Source: Akebia trifoliata
Lineage: Eukaryota; Streptophyta; Magnoliopsida; Ranunculales; Lardizabalaceae
Assembly: GCA_017979445.1 (NCBI GenBank)
Contig: JADQWC010000602.1
Location: 1-64,000 of the forward strand
Direction: 5' to 3'
DNA length: 64,000 bases
The translations under genes and the position numbers were made by a program. The notes below the pieces were generated by a model. It was given only the letters and a program-made list of their open reading frames with translations, was not told the DNA's origin and ran no database searches. This document shows positions 1 to 11,893 of the stretch, piece by piece (the stretch's first letter is position 1; every line of letters starts with the position of its first letter).

Positions 1-440
1 TTCTCTCCATATCCGAGGCATGACAACATACCAAATACTCAAATATCAGACCATCATGCAAGTCTTCTCAAGGATGGTCACGCTACACTAAGCTCTCTCA
101 AGATGATCCTATAACTTCCATGAAAGGAAACTAAGTTTGAAATTCAAAATCAATGAGGGAAAAAGAAAAAATATATCAAAATTGCATTGCATGGTTCAAA
201 ACGTCAATCACTTCCAAAAATCATAAAAAATGGTATCTAAGATTTCAAACGAGCTCCGTGCCACGAAATCAAGGGTTTCAAAAAGGCTAATCCTGTCAGA
301 CCCCGTGCTTGGGTAGCCACATTTTACAAAAAATTCTTCAATCCATCCGGCGTTGTTAATCGTCATGCAATAAATTATTTCGGATTCGTGCAAATAAAGG
401 GTCTAATTTATTCTTTGCAGTTCTTTGCAAGCAACTCCTG
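1..440 (+). other. 3' untranslated internal end of LTR retrotransposon A
   Basis: This stretch lies just upstream of a polypurine tract and a forward LTR, so it is the last internal part of an element whose body extends off the left edge. I recognise no protein in any frame. The short open frames on both strands are not supported by homology or composition. It is probably the noncoding 3' tail between pol and the 3' LTR. Confidence 0.6.
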
Positions 441-454
441 CAAAGAGGGGCAGC
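441..454 (+). other. Polypurine tract of element A
   Basis: The purine run CAAAGAGGGGCAGC sits directly against the TG of the LTR at 455. Tat-type elements B and C have near-identical tracts (purines then GGGGCATC) before their 3' LTRs. This is the plus-strand primer site for reverse transcription. It shows that the LTR to its right is a 3' LTR and that the element reads left to right. Confidence 0.8.
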
Positions 455-1045
455 TGTAGACACCCCAATTTGCACGAACCCATAGGAAAATCCAAATTTT
501 CTCGAATTAATTTCGATTTAGAACTCAAGTTCTTCGACGGACCCACATTGCTATTTTGCATCATTTTCATGCATACATGCATCATCTCATATCATTGCAT
601 GCCCATGCCTTGTCCCTAATCCACTTAAACCTATGCCCATCACCCAAACCCAAATCCAAATCCATATCCCAAATCTAAATCCAAGTCCATGTCCTAACCC
701 AAAACCAAGTCCATCCTAAGCCAAACCCAAGTCCACATCCCTAACCCAAAACCAAGTCCATCCTAAGCCCAAATCCAAGTCCATATCCCAAACCCAAACC
801 CAAGTCCATTCTCTCACCCCTTATATGATGACACATGTTGATACCTCATAAGCCCCCAATACCCAATGCATCATCTAATTGGAGGGTCAACTTTCCCTTT
901 GTGAAAACTCAAGAATGCCCTTTTCAAAAGGTTTAGTCAAACCAAAAAGGTTGTTTGGTCTTTGGTAATAATCCATAAAGGTGAGGGAACTTCCCATTAT
1001 ACCCTCAAAAGGTGGGAATCTTCAAGTACATACATGGAGTTCTCC

Positions 1046-1328
1046 CATTGGTCCATTTCAAAATTATACTTCTACCCTTACTTTATTTGTTATTTACAAA
1101 TGAACCAAAGTCTACTTTTCACCTACCACTTCACCTTTACACATGTCATCCTCCTATTCACCCTCCCAAATGTACTTTTGTTTTCCCATTGGTCCATTTC
1201 AAAACTACACTTCCACCCTTGCTTTATGAGTTATTTACAAATAAACCAAGATCTACTTTTTACCTACCACTCCACCTTTACACATGTCACTCCCCCATTC
1301 ACCCTCCCAAAAGTACTTTTGTTCTCTC
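1046..1328 (+). repeat. 141-base tandem repeat in LTR A, two copies
   Basis: Units begin at CATTGGTCCATTTC, at 1046 and 1187. The related LTR at 56871-59020 carries three copies of the same unit. Open frames across this stretch come from the repeat and I do not regard them as genes. Confidence 0.85.
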
Positions 1329-1501
1329 ACCTCTATTTACCAAAAAACCAAGGATCAAAGCATGCTTTTAGGATTTCTTCACAAATGTCATCTTTACCCC
1401 CGTACAAATGAAAAATTCAAAAAGAAATAACCTAAATCTCATGTCCATTTTCTTCATTTTTAGGGTTGGACCACTTTATCCCCAAAAGTCTTCCAAAAAC
1501 T

Positions 1502-1509
1502 CTATAAAT
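1502..1509 (+). promoter_or_regulatory. TATA box of LTR A
   Basis: CTATAAATA lies about 1.05 kb into the LTR, at the same place as CTCTATAAATACC in LTR F (58059-58071). It is the best candidate core promoter for LTR transcription. No transcript start can be seen from sequence alone. Confidence 0.55.
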
Positions 1510-2250
1510 ACCTTCAATTTCCATGAACAACTCATGCTCTCAAGCCCCCATCTCTCAACCTAAAACTCTACCCAAATTTCTACTCACTCTCTCATATTCT
1601 AAACTTCAACTCATTCAACCTTCAATCACCTCACTCAACTCCTAAGCTCACCTCTCAAGATCAAGTTCATTCAAAACCATCAAGGGACAAGGTAGGGTTT
1701 AAGATGTAGTTTACTTATTTCAAAGTTTGCATTCTCTTCTTCTAACCCTCTCTTTATTTTATTTTTAGAAAGCCTTAGGATGTAATGTATACCCTCTCCC
1801 ATCCCCGGTAGATTGGACTAAGGTTCGATCGAAAGGATGGGGGTTGAAGCCCTTTCACCTCAATCTCATGCATCATATTGTACACAATGCACACACTCAC
1901 CTATGCATGGCAATGATAAAGAAATGTGTCACCCTCTTGATGGGGTGAAACACTAAGTTTCTAGCCATGCATACATGCATCATGGTTGTGGCCTTAAGGG
2001 AACTCCATCATGGAGTCTCCCTAAAAGTTCAAACCTACATTCATATTCATAAATTTAATGTGGCTACATGGGTTATTCTTTTCCATAGAATGCCCCTAAT
2101 GTCATGTAAAAATTAAAAACCCTTTGTTAAGGGAATATTCCACTTAATGCACACACCACTCTTACCATACATTCTCATGCATTTTAATATTTGTTTTCTT
2201 GAATTTTTTACAAAATAAAATGGCCAAACAAGGTAACCACCTTTGGTGGA

Positions 2251-2283
2251 GAGGATGGGGTGCCTAACACCTTCCCCATCCTC
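2251..2283 (+). other. Conserved U5 stem-loop in LTR A
   Basis: GAGGATGGGG at 2251-2260 pairs with CCCCATCCTC at 2274-2283 around the loop TGCCTAACACCTT. The same loop with a different but still complementary stem is found in the B and C LTRs, and related forms occur in D and E. In A it lies about 195 bases from the LTR 3' end. Confidence 0.7.
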
Positions 2284-2476
2284 TAATCAGACCTCCTTAC
2301 CTAGATCTTAGGTAGACCTTGCCCTTTTCAACAAATGAGAGTCACTACAATGCCATGGAAAAAATGGTTTCCAAAAAATCAATTCGGGTGCCCATTCACA
2401 CCCATTTCCAAAAAAGAATGGTGGCGACTCCAAACAATGTAGTATTGAGGTTCATTGTGAACATTTCATGTCTACA

Positions 2477-4479
2477 GTTACATTAGAACATGACAATCGT
2501 GACTCTTGAGCCCTGATATATTGTATTGTTTGACTTGAACACACCTTGAGAAATTAGACGAATAACTATCTGGTACTTTTACATCCTTCAAGTATTCACA
2601 AAACTTTTTTTTCTCAACTGAAGACATTGTGTAACATGCAGGTGGTAGTAATAACTTTTCCCCATTTGATATCGGGTGAAGTTCTTTTCTTATACCCATT
2701 AATTGCAAATCAAGACAGGTCTTCAAATTGTCTTTTGTTGAACTCTCAATGTTCAATAATGTTCCGGTCACATTCTCACACACATTCTTTTCAATGTGCA
2801 TAACATCCAAACTATAACACAACAAAAAATCTTTCCAATACGGTAAATTGAAAAAAATGCTCTTCTTCTTCAAATTCTTTGGTAATTTGCAATCATCTCT
2901 TTTTCTTTTCCTCCCATCCTTATCTTTATCTGCCTTACCAAATATGATTTGCTCGTAGTCACGTAATTGATCGAACACATCCTCGCCTGTCAATGGTTTT
3001 GGCGCAACTCCCAACTCATTTCTGCCATTAAAGGACATTTATTATGTCGAAATTTATAATCAAGTGGTAAGAATCGAGATGTCCTAAGTAACATTCTTTA
3101 TTTTCTTTTTGCAATCGTATTGAACAAGTATCCTTGTGATAAGATGGACAAGCAAGTTTTCCTTTAATGTTCTATCCTGACAAGTTAGCATATGCAGGAA
3201 AGTCGCTGATAGTCCATAAAATCGTTGCATGAATCCGAAAATTTTGTTTTGTTGATGCATCATATGTTTTAACTCCTTCTATTCACAATTCATGGAATTC
3301 ATCTATTAATGGTTGTAGGTAAACATCGATGTCATTCACGGGAGCCTTAGGACCAGGAATAAGCAATAACATTATAAAAGAGGTTTGCTTTATACACATC
3401 CATGGCGGGAGATTATATGAAATCAGAATAACGGGCCATGTACTATGAGGGGTACTCATGTAACTAAAAGGAGTGAAGCCATCAGTGACTAATCCAAGTC
3501 TAACATTCCGAGATTCAGAACCAAATGATGGGTATTTATTATCTAAAGTTTCCTACTCCATAGAGTCTGCTGGATGCCTCATTACCCCATCTTTTATATG
3601 ACATTCGGCGTGTCATTTCATATGTTCAGTTGTTTTTGAAGACATAAACAACTTCTTAAGCCTAGGAATCAACAGAAAATGACGCAAAATCTTTGCAGGT
3701 ATTTGCTTCTCCTTTGAAGACGAATAAGAGGGGTTTTCAACTGATTGGCCTTTAACACTTTTCCACCTAGACTCACCACATACTGCACATTCATTTGCAT
3801 TCTCATGTTCTTTCCAGAATAACATGCAATCATTCAGGTACGCATCAATCTTATTGTAATGTAAACAAAGTCCTCGTAAAATCTTATTCGATTCATAATA
3901 ATTCTTTGGCAACTTTTCTCCAATAGGAAATGCATCTTTTAAGAACTCAAACAATATATCGAATGATTTATTACTCCATCCGTTAAGACCTTTTAGGTGT
4001 AACAACTTTACAATGAAAGATAGTTTTGAAAATTTAGTGCAACCCGAGTATAACTCAGTCTCAACATCCTTCAACATTTCATAAAATTTGTTTGCATCAT
4101 CGTTTGGCTCATCCGGACCATCATCATTTGACTCATTAACTTCTTCATCATCAAAATTAGGGATTCCGAATGCATCTTGTAACATCCCTTGCATATCATC
4201 ACCCTTTTCAGACTCATCACTATTATCTTCATCTTCAAATTTCTCACCATGGTAAGTCCAATGAGTATAATGTTTATTTATCCCATACCATAATAAGTCA
4301 CCATGCACGTTATCTCGATCCTTTAAAATCGCATTGAGACATCTGACACATGGGCACTTAATCATGTTACCAAACCTTGAATGAGAAAATGCAAAATCTA
4401 AGAATTTAATAACTCCTTCATCATACTCAAGGGTACTTCTAGGCAACTGAATCCAACTTTTATCTATTGGCATGTCCAC
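2477..4479 (-). pseudogene. CACTA (En/Spm) tnp2-type transposase, broken and truncated
   Basis: On the minus strand, 4479 to 3613 encodes an N-terminal transposase-associated domain: the start MDMPIDKSWI, then a cysteine-rich CPCVRCLN motif, then HWTYHGE. Further on comes tnp2 core sequence: SRNVRLGLVTDGF, NLPPWMC and IPGPKAPVNDIDVYLQPL between 3500 and 3300, then SLDVMHIEKNVCENV and SGLKSHDCHVLM at 2478-2850. These match the tnp2 family of plant CACTA transposases. Several tryptophan positions have become stops (3613, the SME-stop-ETLDN site, after DEFHEL). The frame at 3038 differs from that at 4479, so there is also at least one frameshift. The gene ends abruptly at the element A insertion (2476). 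No CACTA terminal repeat was found to the right. Confidence 0.9.
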
Positions 4480-6359
4480 TTTACGACGACGTCACCTTTA
4501 AACCAATGACACATAGTCACACACACAAAAGAACATATCACAAGAAAGTTAATTTGAAACAAAAAAAAAAGTGCAAATTTGTGAATCGGAAGTTTGGTAA
4601 TCAGTACAAAACAACAATCGGAGCTGATTTTTTTACCAAAGAAGTCTAATTTGAAGATAGGCTCTTCACATCGAAAGCCCACTAGTTTGATTATATATTT
4701 TATTATTTGGAGAATAAAAGATGTTTTGTAGAGACCGATGAGGTTCAAATTTCTATCAATGTATCCAAATATTGTTTGTTGTTGATACATGATGATAACA
4801 TCTTTTTCTTCTTCTTATATCATGCTTTAGGGAGAAGTTAATGATAAGTTACTTATAATTCTCACATCATTGGTAGAGGTTGTAACTCCTTAAAAATTTT
4901 TTTTTTTTTTGAGAGTTATGAAGAGTTGAAAATTACAACTTATTGGAATTTGGACATTGCAAACAAATAAAAACATGGCAAACTTCCTTGAATTACAAAT
5001 TTTCAACCCCCCAACTCTCAATTGTAACATGAATCCAATTTTTTTTTTTCCCTTCAATTCTATCTTGGGCCAAAGCTTCGATCAGAGTTGTAAATTCATT
5101 TCGTTATTACCTAAGTTTTATTATTTTGACCTTTTTTTTTTCCAAAAATTTGCCTAAAAGTGATCGATCTGTATCATCGGTACTCTTATCAATCCCCTTT
5201 ATACGTTTTGAGGGGTGGATTTACATTGGGGACAATGGGAGCATTTACCCCCACAATTTTTTTTTAATAAAAAAATTGCATTCTACCCTTTAGGATTTGA
5301 AGTATTTTGAGTTCGCCCCAACAAACTTTTTACAATTGCCCCCATCTCACTTTAGTTTTTGGGTATATTAAAATCCTTCTAAGTGAGAGCTGCCCCTACC
5401 GATATCATTGCCCCTTGACTTAAGTCTTCTCTCATAACTCAAATTATATATGCAACTCTCATAATCATGTCAGTTATGTGTAGAATTATAAAAATACATT
5501 TTTATTAATTATGTTCTATTCAAAATTATCTTAATTATAATTATAAATTATAAAAATGTGTTTGTATTATGTTAATATTAAATGATAAAATATCAAATAA
5601 AACAAGCTAGATTATCTATTTCAAAAGTTTAAATAAGTTTACAAATCCTAATTTTTTCAATCATTAATTTGCCTTTGCACATGCCAACCACTAGTGTGTA
5701 TCTATGTATACATCATTCTACAAAGTTTGTTATTTTATTTTATTTTTCATTTCTTGGGTTTTCAAAGAGAAACAAAAATTAAAAACACATCACTAGAGCA
5801 AAGACTCTAAGTACCTTTTTGGATTTTGATTAAAATTAGAGATACATCTATGAATCGATGGAAATAGTTCTTACAGTGGCACGCTCTGACCTCAAGGAAA
5901 TTTCTCATGTAATTCCTTCATTACATTATTGTATGAGAGACTAATATAAAGCCACAAATGCTCTCACCTTAAACTTCTTGCAAAATCTCCTAAATGTTTT
6001 CCCCCAAAAACCCACTATTTACAATATTTTATTAGGATAATTTTGTTTTGCCATATATTCAACCTAAGGTTTTGTTGTTAGTTATTATGAGAGAGAGGAG
6101 TTAATTTGTCATTTCTTTTTTCGTTCACTCTCTTATTTTTATTTTTATTTTTTGTCACTAAACCTAGTAGATCCACGTTTATCAACAACATTTATCACCA
6201 TAAATTGCTTCAAGAGATACATATATAGGAGCTTGATTTGAGTTAGAGGTAAAACAATAGCAAATAACATCTCTTTCACAAATCTAACCTACATCATAAA
6301 CCACTCAACGTTTATAGAGATAGATTAGTTTCATTGAATTATTAAACATCTATCTAAGA
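4480..6359. other. Decayed AT-rich sequence, no gene recognised
   Basis: Upstream of the CACTA transposase start, and probably in part the rest of that element. It holds homopolymer runs (A at 4561, T at 4900, 5040 and 5260). Around 5215-5420 there is a stretch of repeated CCCC-containing phrases (TTTACCCCCAC, TTGCCCCCATC, ATTGCCCCTTG) typical of an old repeat. I found no domain, no convincing start-to-stop gene and no terminal repeat. Confidence 0.6.
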
Positions 6360-8650
6360 AAAAATTTAAAGGCCGGACAACTAATCACTACCCTCTATTA
6401 ATTTCAAAATTAATCAACCGATTCAATTGACAAATTCAAGTCAATCACCATAATTTTAACCAATCAAAATTTTATAATCAAATTAAAAATTTTCAACATC
6501 AACCAATCGATTAAAAATCTAATCCATCAATACCAAATTAAAGGATCAAACCAATTAACATAAGAATCTTTGTTTAATTTAAAAGTCTTAATCACTAAAT
6601 CGATAATCAACCAATCAATCCTAAAAATCAAATTGACCTTCGAATTTAACCATCAATCGTAAATGCAACTTTCCAGTTGATCAATTATCAAATAAGCAAA
6701 AAGTAGGTTGTAAATTATGGGATCACCCCCTCCATTCTCTACACATGCATTCCCACATCCCTTATCAATAGTTCGGCCAATGTTTGGAGACAATAGAAAG
6801 AAAAGAAAAAAGGAAATTTTGAAAATTTGAAACCAAAAAAATAAAATTATATAAGTGTTCTCCCTTAACACATTGCTGACTCTCGGATACTCTAAACATT
6901 CTCTCATGTCCCACTCTGGAACCCTTTCTCTCTCTTCTACACAACTAAGGACAAAAAGAAAAAATAGAAAAAGAAATAAAAAAGAAAAAAAGAGAAAAAA
7001 ACTTACCAGGTTCTTCTCCCTCAACAACGCTTCCCCTCCTTCTGTTAACACCCCCAGCAGACCTTCCCTTCTTCTCCTTTTAACGCCCAAAAATAGCCAT
7101 TCTCCATCTCCCTTTAACATCCTCACAACCTCCCCCAACAACCCCTCTCATTCTCCTTTTAATGCCCCCACAAGAGCCCACACCGGTCTTTCTCATTCTC
7201 CCTTGAACGTCCTAAACAGCCCAGCTTCTCCCTCTCCCTTTAACGCCCCCATAACAACCATTAAACCACCTTCGACTTCACTCATGTTTCTACATCACAC
7301 TAACTCTTGGTAGCACCCTTTGCTAATCATAGACCAATCATATTCCTCCTCTCTTGATTTAACACTTATAGCCACTCTTTATCTCTTCTTCTTATTATTT
7401 TCAATTCAATCCCGTAACAACAACGCCTCATATCTCACCCATTCTCAATCACTCTCTGTCAATCGCAACCATAGGGACTTCCTTCTCAGGCTCTCCCATC
7501 TTAATCTTTCTCGATTTTGCTCTTTAGATGCCCCCTCAAAGCTTACAAATTCTGAGGGAATACTCCATAGTAGCCACATTATTTTTGTTTCTTTTTAGTT
7601 GTTGCTAAACAATCTAAGGAGTTTATCTTATTAACACCATCCCGGTCGCATCGTCGGACTCAAGGTAAGGATCTCCTCTTTTTCTTCTTTATATCATGTT
7701 ATTTCATGTGGGTTGGGGGTTTAATTCAATAATTATTTATGCATGCTTTGATCTTAATTGATTTGATAAATATTTATGCACATGATGGCTTAAGCGATTT
7801 GATGATTTTATGCATGTTAGTAGTTTTTTACCAATTTGGAAATCTTATTCATGTAACGTTTTATCAATTCGGAAATTTTTTATACATGTGACATTTACCA
7901 ATTTGGAAATTAATTGCACATGCGATGATATTTACCCGATTGGGAAATTATTTATGTGGTATTTTACTGATTTGAAATTTTTTTGTGCATGTGGGACTTT
8001 ACCAATTTGAAAATTACAAATGCATGTATTAACATTTAATCAATTTGGAATTTTAACCTTTTTAATAATTATTTGTGCATATGGTAATATTTGAGCTCTC
8101 CGATAATTATTTGTGCACATGGGGAATTTTGACCTATTTGAAAAATATTTATGCACGTGAAATTTTAATTGAATTTCATTTATATAAAACTTGCCACGTG
8201 AGCTTTAGGGCATTTAATATGATTTAGGCATTTTTCCAATGGTTTATTTTCTCCTTGCTTGTGGAATTCAAAAAATCGTATGATATTTGAGTGGATCTTA
8301 ATCATAAGATTTATTTGGCCTACTTGATATAAAATGATGATGATAATGTTTCGATTGACTTACTTTGCATAAAATAATGACGATGACTGGACCTTAGCCT
8401 TACCACAGTCTTCCTTATTCGACTTTAAGATTTTATTGGATCTTAGTATTGACTAATCACCTCGATTGAATAGGTTCGATGCTTAGCACGTTTCGAATCC
8501 CGTAACCTGATCCCCTTACCCTAGTCTCTTGCCCGTGGATCAATCCGGATCCATTTGGAGTTATTTTGGCTCCTAGAACTAAACCAGGTGGTCTCATTTC
8601 CTAAATCCCCCAATTATCTCTAGATATATATTTTTTTTATTTTGTTAGAA
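6360..8650 (+). repeat. Relic LTR of the D/E family, forward orientation
   Basis: This stretch has the same order of landmarks as LTR E read on the minus strand. First come AACCAATC/TTAATC-rich phrases (6365-6650), then a CT-rich zone (6850-7600), then many TTTACCAATTTGGAAATT-like phrases (7800-8160). The stem-loop GGTTCGATGCTTAGCACG...TTCGAA follows (8473-8500), and then the U5 phrase with CCAGGTGG near 8585. The ends are eroded: I see no TG start and no CA end. The CT-rich part gives open frames on both strands (6653-7598) that are compositional rather than genes. Confidence 0.6.
8471..8501 (+). other. Stem-loop copy in the relic LTR
   Basis: TAGGTTCGA pairs with TCGAATCCC, with mismatch or GU pairing at the base, around GCTTAGCACGTT. 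It is in the place corresponding to the stem-loops of the D and E LTRs. Confidence 0.5.
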
Positions 8651-9335
8651 AAATGTCGAGGTACTTTCAACAAACACTTACTGAAGTTTAGAATAATGTT
8701 CAAGCAAAGCATAGTTAGAATGGAAAAAACCTGACCTCACTCCAACTTGAGCAGAATCCCCAGTGAGAATGGTACAAATAGAACACGTACTATCAAAATG
8801 TTCAGCACTACTCCAACGAGAGGCTGAGGGAGTGGCACGGCCATCCTTGAACTGAGTTAGAACAAGTGAAGGTGAAAATCAATTCTCAAATCGGTTAACT
8901 ATCAAAGCTCAATCTCAGGGTTCTAGACACAATAAGAAAAAAACATTAAAGATGATCCGAGTTCTCTTGCGTGGCAGATCTCTCATATTTAATGTGATAT
9001 TTGCTAGTACTTATGATTTAAAAGTGATGCATTTTGACTCACCCACCTCCAAACAATGAAATCACATCAACTCAACACCAACTCAACATTAAATGCACTG
9101 AAACACTACTAATCAATCTCTATTTGGGGTATCAATGAAGAGTGGGCACAATCCCTAATAAAAAGTTAGTAACCACCTTCCAACTCACATCCTATATGGC
9201 ATCTTATTTGGACCAACCATGTTTTGACACCTATCTCTGATTTTTTGTTGTAAAATTTCCTCATGAAAATTGAAAGGGGGTTGAGAATCTGATTTTTCAC
9301 ACTTTTGTTAAAGAAAGACTACCTTATCTACAACT
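8651..9335. other. Unassigned repeat-like sequence
   Basis: No domain, RNA gene or terminal repeat was recognised. The sequence is AT-rich with short open frames only. It may be an internal part of the element whose relic LTR lies to the left, but nothing shows this directly. Confidence 0.4.
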
Positions 9336-9815
9336 CTACTATTAATTATCTTATCCACTTTATTTCTCCCTCTTTTCATTGAACTTTTAAATTAATCTTC
9401 AAAGGTTCTTTGGCAGGCAACACACAGGGGCCTCATCTTTCTTTCCTTGTACTTTATAAATAACAAAACAACATAGAAATCATCGGCTTATCGTTAACAG
9501 CAAATGAAGACCATTAGATTAAGATCAAGCCTACAATTAAGAAATAGTTCTCATCTCGAGGAGTGAAGGCCCAAAATCAAGATCAAGCCTACTATTTATT
9601 ATCTTTTCCACTTTAGTCATCCTTTTGTTCATTGAATTTCTAACTTAATCTTCAAAGATTCTTTGGTAGGCACCACATCGGGGCCTCATCCTTCTTTCTT
9701 TATACTTTATAAATTATTAAAATAACATAGAAATCATCAGTTTATCTTCAACAACAAAGGAAGACCATTAGATCAAGATCAAGATCAAGCATACTATTAA
9801 GAAATAGCTTCCACA
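9336..9815. repeat. Direct duplication, about 253 bases, two copies
   Basis: A block starting CTACTATTAATTATCTT at 9336 recurs at 9589 (CTACTATTTATTATCTT). Both copies hold ATCTTCAAAG.TTCTTTGG, GGGGCCTCATC.TTCTTTC, ACATAGAAATCATC and GACCATTAGAT in the same order. Divergence between the copies is visible, so the duplication is old. The sequence resembles an LTR interior, but the family is unknown. Confidence 0.75.
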
Positions 9816-10199
9816 AGTACTAAAGAGATTTAATGTGTAAAATTAATCAATTATTGATGTCCCAATCATAAAAAAGGTGATAAATTTATTAAATTGTAAA
9901 ACCTAGATAATGATTGAGAAAATAAATTGATTTAAATTATTCTTATGCTTCCACTAGTGAAAGTTTGATATATGTTAAGACCTATATCAAATATTCTCAT
10001 GAGAATATCCATACTGAAAAGACAAGTGAGATCTTTGCATGAGGTCGACGCCTTGAGAAATGTTGAGATATAGAATCTTAAGAGCTTTGTCGAGAGTTTA
10101 TCTAATAGATGAAACCTAACATATATTGCAAGTTGTGTTATACTTTGTATTACAATTGTAACTATGCGATTTTTCAAATATGAGGATCGCATTACTACT
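9816..10199. other. Unassigned AT-rich sequence
   Basis: A minus-strand open frame (9932-10192) has no recognisable domain and is probably chance. Nothing else was seen. Confidence 0.4.
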
Positions 10200-11893
10200 A
10201 AAGTTTGGAGTCACTACCATTCTTTTTTAGAAAATGGTATGAATGGTTACTCAGAGTAGTTTTAAAAGAAAATCAATTTTCATTGGCATTGTAGTGACTC
10301 TCAAAAATGGATAAGACATGATCTCCCTAGAGTCTAGGTAAGAAGATTCAATTAAAGAATAGGGAAGGTGTTCGACTCCCCACTCGCTCCATCGTAGGGT
10401 GGTTATCTTTTAACTTGGCCATTTTTTAGTATTTTAAATTAAAAGAAGAACAATGCAAAAAATAAAATGCATAAGAGGTGTGTTTGTGCATTGTGGACAT
10501 TGTACCCTTTTAAAAAGGGATTTTAATGTTCGAAAGTGGTCATGAGGATTATCCTATCAAGAGGATATCCTTTTTCTAATCTTTCTTTGAGGATAAATGT
10601 ATAAGTGGGTGTGTATAAATATGAATGTATGCAAATGCTCCCTAGAGAACTTATTATAGACTTAGAGGGTGAGATTGCCTCACATAAAGGGATTACTCTC
10701 TTACCACCTTTGCCAAAGGTAAGAGAAATTACAATACATGATTTGAAAAAAAAATTAAAGAAGTTAGATTGAGGGGGTAAAAAAGGGGGATGGGGATACA
10801 ATGCTTAAAATTAAATCTACCCTAACCCACCTTGTCCCTTGAAGTTCTTTTCTTATTTTTCTATCTTGAGTTCTTCAAAAGGTTAATTGAGTTTGAGTAT
10901 TAAGTGAAATAAGTTGAAGGTTGAGGGTTTTTTAAGATAGCTTAAGGATGGAAGAATGTTGAAAGATTTGAGGTTTTTGAGTAGAAAATTATGCAGAGTT
11001 TAAGGTTGAGAAGGGGGCATGAGAGCATTGGATTTCTTCTGGGAGAGATAGGACTTTATAGTGTTTTGGGACACCTTTTAGGATCAAAAGGGTTCAAAAT
11101 TGAAGGTAAAGAAAAATGACATGGGATTTTGGGAGAATGTGGTTGGAATAGATGATAAAAATGGGAGAAGGGAGGCATAAGACTTGTGGCCCATATTTTA
11201 AGGTGAAGCCCATGTGGGGTTGCCCATTCTCATATGATTAACTGAAAATCAAACCAAATGAAGTGTGTGCTGGTAGTTTGAGAGAATGCTCAAAGTGATG
11301 GGGTTAGGTGAGTTAATTAAGGAAGTGATTAGGTTTAGCATGGGGGTGACTAATGAGATGGTTTTAGAGAAAATGATGGGATTTCATTAATTGAATTTGA
11401 GAGGGTAAGGGAGGTGATAACATGTGATGAGATTTGTTAGAATGGGCTTTTACACTTTTTATAGACCTTAACATGGGTCAATGGACTTGGATGGGGTTTG
11501 GGATAGTGATGCGTTTAGTTTAGGAGTGGTCATGGGCATTATATTGGGGCTTGGAACATTATTTAAACATGGGTTGGGTTTAGAAGAGGTTTCAACATTG
11601 GGCTTGAGTTGTTTGGCCTAGGTTTGGAGGTAGTTGGACTTAGAGTGAATAGGTTAGGGATTTGAGTGGTTTAAAAATTGAACAAGCTTAGGTTAGGATA
11701 ATGGGCATTGGACTATAAGAGGCGAGCTTTGGGTTAATTCGGGTGGACCTATATAGGCTTAGGTTGGAGGTTTAGGATTTTGGTAATGGGTTTAGATTGG
11801 AGATTTGAATTGGTGGGTTAGGTGGTTTAGGATTTGATAGTGGATTTAGGTTGGAGATTTGACTAGGCTGAGAATTGGTTTAGGAAAAGTGGT
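10200..11893 (-). repeat. Diverged family-1 LTR, reverse orientation (H)
   Basis: Read on the minus strand this follows LTR A. TTTGGAGTCACTACCATTC at 10204-10222 corresponds to GAATGGTGGCGACTCCAAA in A. The block with GAGAGTCACTACAATGCC follows (10286-10305), then the segment around GGCCA and AAGGTGTTCGACTCCCC (10367-10425). The U3-like part (11200-11890) has the repeated GGGTTTAGGTTGG phrases that mirror the CCCAAATCCAAGTCC runs of A. It is much older than A or F. It stops at 11893, where the LTR of element G begins. Confidence 0.7.

Larger units (their letters stand above)
455..2476 (+). repeat. 3' LTR of retrotransposon A (family 1, about 2.0 kb)
   Basis: The LTR starts TGTAGACACCCC and ends TTTCATGTCTACA, giving TG...CA ends with a short terminal inverted repeat (TGTAGACA/TGTCTACA). 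It aligns along its length with the LTR at 56871-59020. Inside are runs of CCCAAATCCAAGTCCA-like sequence (about 620-810), a 141-base tandem repeat, a TATA box, and a GGATGGGGTG stem-loop near the 3' end. The five bases after it, GTTAC (2477-2481), should be the right copy of the TSD; the left copy lies off-window. Beyond the TSD a CACTA transposase frame is cut mid-gene. Confidence 0.9.

Noticed and set aside
957..1411. Open frame of 149 codons in LTR A, with a longer match in LTR F (57452-57970)
   Set aside because: The frame follows from the 141-base repeat, whose length is divisible by three. It lies in U3 of an LTR and has no domain.
5215..5420. Repeated CCCC-containing phrases resembling a structured RNA or known repeat
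   Set aside because: No terminal repeats, duplication or pairing could be supported, so it is left as unassigned decayed repeat.
6653..7598. Several CT-rich open frames on both strands
   Set aside because: Strong composition bias with a U3/R-like position in a relic LTR. No domain and overlapping antisense frames.
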